This document shows, piece after piece, positions 51,717-56,397 of a stretch of DNA of 56,397 nt. A program made the translations under genes and the position numbers. The DNA comes from Phenylobacterium sp. (GTDB lineage: Bacteria > Pseudomonadota > Alphaproteobacteria > Caulobacterales > Caulobacteraceae). The notes under the pieces were generated by a model that was not told the DNA's origin, searched no databases, and saw only the letters and a list, made by a program, of their open reading frames with translations. Location: positions 1 through 56,397 of the forward strand of contig NZ_SSMZ01000171.1 of the NCBI RefSeq assembly GCF_004799395.1, given 5' to 3'. Within the stretch, counting starts at the first letter, position 1. Every line of letters begins with the position of its first letter.

Positions 51717-52186
51717 GCGGCTTCCAGCTCGAAGTCGGGGAGAACGCGCTCCAGACCGATCAGGCTGATCATGCGGCCGTCGATGGCCAGCAGTCCGCGC
51801 ACGAACAACTTGGCCGTGTCGGAAGCGACATCCGGGGTCGGCTGAATCACGTCGTCGGTGACGGTGAGGATGTCGGACACCGCGTCGACCAGCAGGCCCA
51901 CGACCTGCTCGCCGATCTGGGCGACGATGATCACGTGGCGATCGGAGGTCTCGGAGCTTTCGAAGCCCAGGCGCGCGGCCAGGTCGACGATCGGCAGCAC
52001 CGCGCCGCGCAGATTGATCACGCCACGGACGAATGGCGGCGACTGCGGCAGCGCGGTGGCCGCGGTCCAGCCGCGGATCTCCCGCACGGCCATGATGTCG
52101 ACGCAGAACTCCTGGGCGCCGATCCGGAAGGAGATCAGCTCACGCAGGCCGCCGGCGGCGTTGAGGTTGGCGTTGGTCTGGGTCAT
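51713..52186 (-). CDS. cheW: CheW coupling protein
   Basis: This 157-residue CheW links CheA to the receptors. The family blocks are visible: [68 protein letters not shown] and [23 protein letters not shown] at 52186 is used; an earlier TTG at 52195 would overlap the cheA stop and add MNL. AGGTTGAACCTC precedes the ATG. It is a soluble scaffold with no catalytic motif. Confidence 0.93.
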   Translation of the reverse strand: MTQTNANLNAAGGLRELISFRIGAQEFCVDIMAVREIRGWTAATALPQSPPFVRGVINLRGAVLPIVDLAARLGFESSETSDRHVIIVAQIGEQVVGLLVDAVSDILTVTDDVIQPTPDVASDTAKLFVRGLLAIDGRMISLIGLERVLPDFELEAA

Positions 52187-52191
52187 GAGGT

Positions 52192-54366
52192 TCAACCTGT
52201 CGCCGCAAGGCGCTTTTCTGCGCGAAGGGAGTCGGCGCCGCGGGACACCGCGACGATGGTGTCGATGTCGAGGATCAGCGCCACGCGGCCATCGCCGAGG
52301 ATCGTCGCCGCCGCCACGCCCGGCACCTGGCGGTAGTTGGCTTCCAGCGACTTGATGACCACCTGGCGCTGGCCCTGGATGGCGTCGACCAGCAGGGCCG
52401 CGCGCGCGCCGCCCTCCCCTTCGATCAGCAGGGCCACGCCCTGGGTCGCGTCAAGCGGGCCGGCGCGGTACCCCAGGGCCATGCCCACGTCGATCAGCGG
52501 CACATAGGTGTCACGGATGGCGATCACCCTCGCCGAACCGCCCAGGCTGTGCACGTCGCCGGCCTTGGGAAGCAGGGTCTCGACGATGGCGGTGATCGGC
52601 GCGACCAGGGTCTGGCCCTGGACGGAGACCACCATGCCGTCGAGCACCGCCAGGGTCAGCGGCAGGCTCATGGTGAAGGTCGAGCCCTTGCCGGGGCGGG
52701 ACGAGATGGTGATCCGCCCGCCCAGCGCCTGGATGGAGCGGCGCACCACGTCCATGCCGACGCCGCGGCCGGAAATGTCCGAGACCTCGCTCGCGGTGGA
52801 AAAGCCCGGCATGAAGATCAGGTTGTCGATCTCCTCGTCGCTCAGCGCGGCGTCAGGCGCGACCAGGCCCTTCTCGATGGCGATCGACTTGACCCGCTCG
52901 CGGTTGATTCCGCCGCCGTCGTCGGCGACCTCGATCACGATGCGGCCCGAACGGTGGGCCGCGGTCAGGCGCACGACGCCTTCCGCCGGCTTGCCCGCCG
53001 CGGCGCGCTTTTCCGGGCTCTCGAGGCCATGGTCGATGGCGTTGCGGATCATGTGCGTCAGCGGATCGGCGAGGCGCTCGATGACGGTCTTGTCGACCTC
53101 GGTGCCCTCGCCTTCGGTGACCAGACGGACAGGCTTGCCGGTCATGGCCGCGACCTCGCGGACCAGACGCGGCATCCGCTGAAATACGGACTTCACCGGC
53201 TGGGCGCGGATGGCCATGACGCTGTCCTGGATCTCGCGGGTGAGCTGCTCCAGCTCATCGAGGCCCATGGCGACGCCGGAGGCACGGGCGAAGCCGGCCT
53301 CCATGACCCGCTGGGACAGCATGGCCTGGTTGATCACAAGCTCGCCGACCAGGTCGATGAGCCGGTCGACGCGCTCCAGGTCGACGCGAATGGTGGCGCC
53401 GGCCTCCGGCTTGCGGGGCTGACCCTGGCCGTCGGGGGGGGATGACGGATCTGCCGGGGTCGCCACGGCGGCCGGGGCCGGCGCGGCCGGGGGGACCTGT
53501 TGCGGCGACGGAGGTTCCGCCACAGCTTGCACACGCGCCAGCAGGGCGCCGATGTCCAGGGTCTCGCCGGGATCTTCAACAGGGGTCGCGGACGCTTCGC
53601 CTTCCGCCGCGACGGCGGCCAACGGGCTCACCTCCAGCTCGCAGTCGCCGTCCACGAATTCGAACACCTCGCGGATCGACGTCTCGTCGGCGTCGCCGGT
53701 GACGGTGACGGTCCAGGCCAGGTAGGCGGCCTCAGGATCGAGCTCTGTGAGCGCCGGGAGACCGGAGGCGTCCAACTCCACAGTCGTCTGGCCAAGGCGG
53801 CCGAGTTCGCGCAGCAGCAGGGCAGCCTCATTGGCCTTGGCGTAGAGGTCGGCGCGCGGTTTGAAGCTCACACGCCAGCCGCTCGGACCGGCCGGCGCGG
53901 CGGGAACATCGACGGACATCGGCTTGAACTCGAAGTCGCCCCAGTCCTCTTCGCCTTCGGACTCCTCGCCGGCGGTCGCGCCGTTGGGGTCAAGCGCCTT
54001 CAGCTCTTCGGCGAGTTCGGCGGTGTGCGCCTCATCAACGGCCGAGCCGTCGTGCGCGGCGCGCACATGGTCGGCCAGCACGTCGGCGGCGCGCAGCAGG
54101 GTCTTCAGCACCTCGTTGGTGGGTGCGAGCCGGCCCGAGCGCATCTCGTCCAGCGCCGTTTCGAAGACGTGCGCGAAGCGGACCAGCGCCTCGAGGCTGA
54201 AGGCTCCGGCGCCGCCCTTGATCGAGTGCACCGCGCGGAAGACGGCGTTGATCGTCTCCGGATCGGTGTCGCCGGCCTCCATGGCCAGCAGGCCGTTTTC
54301 CAGCTCGGCGAGCTGTTCCTCGCACTCCTGGAAAAAGGTCTCGCGAATTGCCGCTAGGGGATCCAT
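52192..54366 (-). CDS. cheA: CheA chemotaxis histidine kinase
   Basis: This 724-residue kinase shows the CheA order: HPt/P1 ([17 protein letters not shown], phospho-His47), a linker with a P2-like region (about 160-240), a Pro/Ala-rich segment, P3 dimerisation ([20 protein letters not shown]), the P4 kinase domain ([46 protein letters not shown]) and P5 ([37 protein letters not shown]). It autophosphorylates His47 and passes phosphate to the CheY proteins and CheB. It precedes cheW with a 5-nt gap. Confidence 0.95.
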   Translation of the reverse strand: MDPLAAIRETFFQECEEQLAELENGLLAMEAGDTDPETINAVFRAVHSIKGGAGAFSLEALVRFAHVFETALDEMRSGRLAPTNEVLKTLLRAADVLADHVRAAHDGSAVDEAHTAELAEELKALDPNGATAGEESEGEEDWGDFEFKPMSVDVPAAPAGPSGWRVSFKPRADLYAKANEAALLLRELGRLGQTTVELDASGLPALTELDPEAAYLAWTVTVTGDADETSIREVFEFVDGDCELEVSPLAAVAAEGEASATPVEDPGETLDIGALLARVQAVAEPPSPQQVPPAAPAPAAVATPADPSSPPDGQGQPRKPEAGATIRVDLERVDRLIDLVGELVINQAMLSQRVMEAGFARASGVAMGLDELEQLTREIQDSVMAIRAQPVKSVFQRMPRLVREVAAMTGKPVRLVTEGEGTEVDKTVIERLADPLTHMIRNAIDHGLESPEKRAAAGKPAEGVVRLTAAHRSGRIVIEVADDGGGINRERVKSIAIEKGLVAPDAALSDEEIDNLIFMPGFSTASEVSDISGRGVGMDVVRRSIQALGGRITISSRPGKGSTFTMSLPLTLAVLDGMVVSVQGQTLVAPITAIVETLLPKAGDVHSLGGSARVIAIRDTYVPLIDVGMALGYRAGPLDATQGVALLIEGEGGARAALLVDAIQGQRQVVIKSLEANYRQVPGVAAATILGDGRVALILDIDTIVAVSRGADSLRAEKRLAATG

Positions 54367-54383
54367 GACGGTCTGGTCCAGGT

Positions 54384-54749
54384 TCAGGCGGCGACGCGGC
54401 GGATCGCGTCCACCAGCTTCACAGGGTTGAAGGGCTTGACGATCCAGCCGGTGGCGCCGGCCATCCGTGCACGGTTCTTCTTCTCGGCGTCGCTCTCGGT
54501 GGTCAGCACCAGGATCGGCACGCCGCGGTATTGCGGATCCGAGCGGACCTCCTCGATGAAGCCGAAGCCGTCCATGCGCGGCATGTTGATGTCGGTGACG
54601 ATGACCGTCGGGGCCTCGGCCGCCAGGACCTCCAGTCCATGCAGGCCGTCCTCGGCCTGGACCACGCGGTAGCCGGCCTCGGTCAGCGCCAGGCGCAGCA
54701 TCTCGCGCATGGTCCGGGAGTCGTCGACAGTGAGAACGGTCATGCTCAT
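54384..54749 (-). CDS. cheY: CheY-type response regulator (first CheY of the operon)
   Basis: This 121-residue receiver has MSMTVLTVDDSRTMREMLRL, phospho-acceptor Asp53 in IVTDINMPRMDG, Thr in LVLTTES and Lys in WIVKPFNP. These are the canonical CheY residues. ATG at 54749 sits in good spacing from AGGA; ATG at 54743 is an alternative. The longer in-frame ORF extends into the STAS gene and is rejected. Gene position matches cheYI of C. crescentus, thought to be a main phospho-acceptor of the locus. Confidence 0.93.
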   Translation of the reverse strand: MSMTVLTVDDSRTMREMLRLALTEAGYRVVQAEDGLHGLEVLAAEAPTVIVTDINMPRMDGFGFIEEVRSDPQYRGVPILVLTTESDAEKKNRARMAGATGWIVKPFNPVKLVDAIRRVAA

Positions 54750-54753
54750 GGGA

Positions 54754-55056
54754 TCAGTCCTGAACGGCGGTGGCGAGGGCGAGGTCGGGGCAGCCCATAA
54801 GGGCGGCGGCGTCGGCGAACTCCGGCGAGGGATCGACCACCCGCCAGGGCAGGCCATCGCTCGACCAGAGGGCGCGGGCGGCGAGCAGCACCTGCAGGCA
54901 CTGAGCTCCCATCCGCTGCACGCCAGAGGCGTCGAGAGTGGCGGGCTTGCCGCGGGCGGCGAGAAGTTCGGCCGCCAGAGGCGCCGCCGCCGTCAGGTCG
55001 AGGCTGTCAGCCAGGACCAGCGGGGCCGCCGTGGTGTCGTCTGTGATCGTGGTCAT
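54754..55056 (-). CDS. STAS-domain protein (CheX position of the Caulobacter locus)
   Basis: This 100-residue protein matches a small STAS domain (MlaB-like): PLVLADSLDLTAAAPLAAEL, TLDASGVQRMGAQCLQVLLA and a C-terminal AAALMGCPDLALATAVQD. In C. crescentus the gene at this position is called cheX, although it is not the CheX phosphatase of other bacteria, so I leave the symbol empty. AGGA lies 7 nt upstream of the ATG. It may act as a regulatory partner of receptor or kinase. The next start lies 4 nt downstream of its stop. Confidence 0.8.
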   Translation of the reverse strand: MTTITDDTTAAPLVLADSLDLTAAAPLAAELLAARGKPATLDASGVQRMGAQCLQVLLAARALWSSDGLPWRVVDPSPEFADAAALMGCPDLALATAVQD

Positions 55057-55064
55057 GGCGGTTC

Positions 55065-56397
55065 CTAGAACTCGTCCCAGCTGTCTTCATGGGTGGCGAG
55101 GGCCGCGCCGCCGGAGCGGTGGGCGACGGTCTTCATGGCGGTGACCGTGCGCGGCTGCGGCTGGGGGGTATGCGCCGCATGGCCGTGCGCCTTCACCTCG
55201 CCCACGTCGAAGCGTGAGATCAGCCGGGCGAGGGTGTCGGCCTCGCTGGTCAGCGCGTGGGATGCGGCGGTGGCTTCCTCGACCATGGCGGCGTTCTGCT
55301 GGGTCACCTGGTCCATCTGGTTGACGGCGGTGTTGACCTGCTGAAGCCCGGTGGACTGCTCCTCGGCAGAGGCCGCGATCTCGGTGACCACCCCGTTGAT
55401 CTGGGCGACCTGGGTGACGATCCGCTCCAGCACCTTGCCGGTCTCGCCGACCAGGTTGACGCCTCGATCCACCTGTTGCGATGAGGCCGAGATCAACGCC
55501 TTGATCTCCTTGGCCGCGTCAGCGGAACGCTGGGCGAGCGCCCGCACTTCGGAAGCCACGACCGCGAAGCCCCGACCCGCATCGCCGGCTCGGGCCGCTT
55601 CGACCCCGGCGTTCAGCGCCAGCAGGTTGGTCTGGAAGGCGATCTCGTCGATCACCCCGATGATCTGGCTGATCTGCTGGGCGGAGTTCTCGATCTCGCT
55701 CATGGCGGCGACCGCGTCGCGGACGACGACGCCGGAGCGTTCCGCATCGGCCCGGGCCAAGCCCACGGCGTCACGCGCCTGGCCCGCGCCCTCGGCGGTC
55801 TTGCGGACTGTGGCGGTGATTTCGTCGAGAGCCGCGGCGGTCTCTTCCAGGCTGGCGGCCTGCTGCTCGGTGCGGCGCGACAGGTTGTCGGAGGCCTGGC
55901 TGATCTCGGTGGAGGCGGTGCGCACGCCGGCCGAGTTGGTGGCCACCTCGGAGATGGTGCGCTGCATCTGCTCCATGGCCGCGTTGAAGTCGGCGCGCAG
56001 CTTCTCGTAGCTCGGCGCAAACGCCTGGCTCAGGCGGAATGTGAGCACGCCCGCGGCCAGTCGCTCCAGGCCCTGGGCCAGGCCGTCGACCACCTGGCTC
56101 TGCTGCTGGGCCGTCGCCGCGCGCTCGACTTCAGCGGCCTTGCGGGCGTCCTCGGTGGCCCGGCGCTGCTCAGCGGATTCAGCCTCCAGGCGCACCTTTT
56201 CGATGGCCGCGTCCTTGAAGTGCTGCACCGCATCGGCCATCCGGCCGACCTCGTCCTTGCGGCCCACCGCCGGGATCTCCACCGCGTGGTCGCCCGAGGC
56301 CAGCTTGCCCATGGCGTCGGTCATCCTGGAGATCGGACCCGCGATCGCACGGCTCAGCAGCCAGCCCATCAGGATCGAAAGAACGATCGAAAGCGCC
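55065..56397 (-). CDS. mcpA: Methyl-accepting chemotaxis protein McpA-like (5' end outside window)
   Basis: This chemoreceptor lacks its N-terminus because the frame is open to the right edge. Visible parts are the last residues of TM2 (ALSIVLSILMGWLLSRAIAG), a HAMP region (DAMGKLASGDHAVEIPAVGR) and the long coiled-coil signalling domain with FAVVASEVRALAQRSADAAK at the hairpin tip. The C-terminus ends in SWDEF, matching the xWxxF pentapeptide that docks CheR/CheB. It senses periplasmic or membrane signals and clusters with CheA and CheW. First gene of the operon seen here; the start and promoter lie outside. Confidence 0.93.
   Translation of the reverse strand, partial: ALSIVLSILMGWLLSRAIAGPISRMTDAMGKLASGDHAVEIPAVGRKDEVGRMADAVQHFKDAAIEKVRLEAESAEQRRATEDARKAAEVERAATAQQQSQVVDGLAQGLERLAAGVLTFRLSQAFAPSYEKLRADFNAAMEQMQRTISEVATNSAGVRTASTEISQASDNLSRRTEQQAASLEETAAALDEITATVRKTAEGAGQARDAVGLARADAERSGVVVRDAVAAMSEIENSAQQISQIIGVIDEIAFQTNLLALNAGVEAARAGDAGRGFAVVASEVRALAQRSADAAKEIKALISASSQQVDRGVNLVGETGKVLERIVTQVAQINGVVTEIAASAEEQSTGLQQVNTAVNQMDQVTQQNAAMVEEATAASHALTSEADTLARLISRFDVGEVKAHGHAAHTPQPQPRTVTAMKTVAHRSGGAALATHEDSWDEF

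Overview
The window is high-GC DNA with dense, overlapping genes and strong alphaproteobacterial, Caulobacteraceae-like signs. At the right end is a chemotaxis operon in the order mcp, STAS gene, cheY, cheA, cheW, cheR, cheB, cheY, cheD, cheU, cheY, cheE, which I know from Caulobacter crescentus. Next to it is a response regulator clearly related to CtrA. I would guess Phenylobacterium, Caulobacter or a close relative. I see no tRNA, rRNA, CRISPR array, integrase or intact insertion sequence.

Left region (1-14.6 kb): a partial LysR regulator, a serine hydrolase of the beta-lactamase fold and a HupE/UreJ-type permease run rightward. From 13402 down to 2453 everything runs leftward: a DUF3604 lipoprotein, a long glutathione-transferase-like protein, a TonB-dependent receptor, a TetR regulator, a membrane-anchored PpiC-type isomerase, two HupE-type membrane proteins and a second, exported DUF3604 protein. 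A GST paralogue diverges at 13548. The DUF3604 proteins show HxH, TDH, PHN and SDxH metal-ligand-like motifs. Together the genes suggest an envelope uptake-and-processing system with no described function.

Signalling pair (14.7-17.9 kb): a single-domain response regulator and a PAS-PAS-PAS-HisKA-HATPase-REC-HPt hybrid kinase. The first two PAS units are a recent tandem duplication, and the kinase has no ATG, GTG or TTG start where its first domain needs one.

Metabolic region (17.9-38.9 kb): an alpha/beta hydrolase-like protein lacking the nucleophile serine, a FucP-like transporter coupled to an M14 peptidase, and a TetR gene with a lipocalin-like protein and an esterase. These are followed by an APC permease with an IclR regulator, a class V aminotransferase, an amidohydrolase and a VOC-cupin fusion. 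The stretch 31.8-38.9 kb looks like a catabolic island: formylglycine sulfatase, haloalkane-dehalogenase-type hydrolase, metallo-beta-lactamase-fold hydrolase, DUF1330-like protein, GST and TetR. Two of its divergent promoter regions carry the same 17-bp element, which implies a shared repressor, possibly the TetR at 38335.

Right region (39-56.4 kb): a response regulator fused to a degenerate histidine-kinase dimerisation helix, a CtrA paralogue, an AraC regulator, two hybrid kinases whose 3' ends overlap antisense by 28 nt, a MarR regulator and the chemotaxis operon. A 14-bp element containing a palindrome (GTGCAAATGCAC) occurs both upstream of the MarR gene and upstream of the first response regulator, and a near-consensus CtrA box lies beside the MarR copy.

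Convergent genes here repeatedly share stop codons (CTAG or CTAA), and same-strand neighbours repeatedly overlap as ATGA or TGATG. Most large reading frames antisense to these genes are GC-driven shadows.
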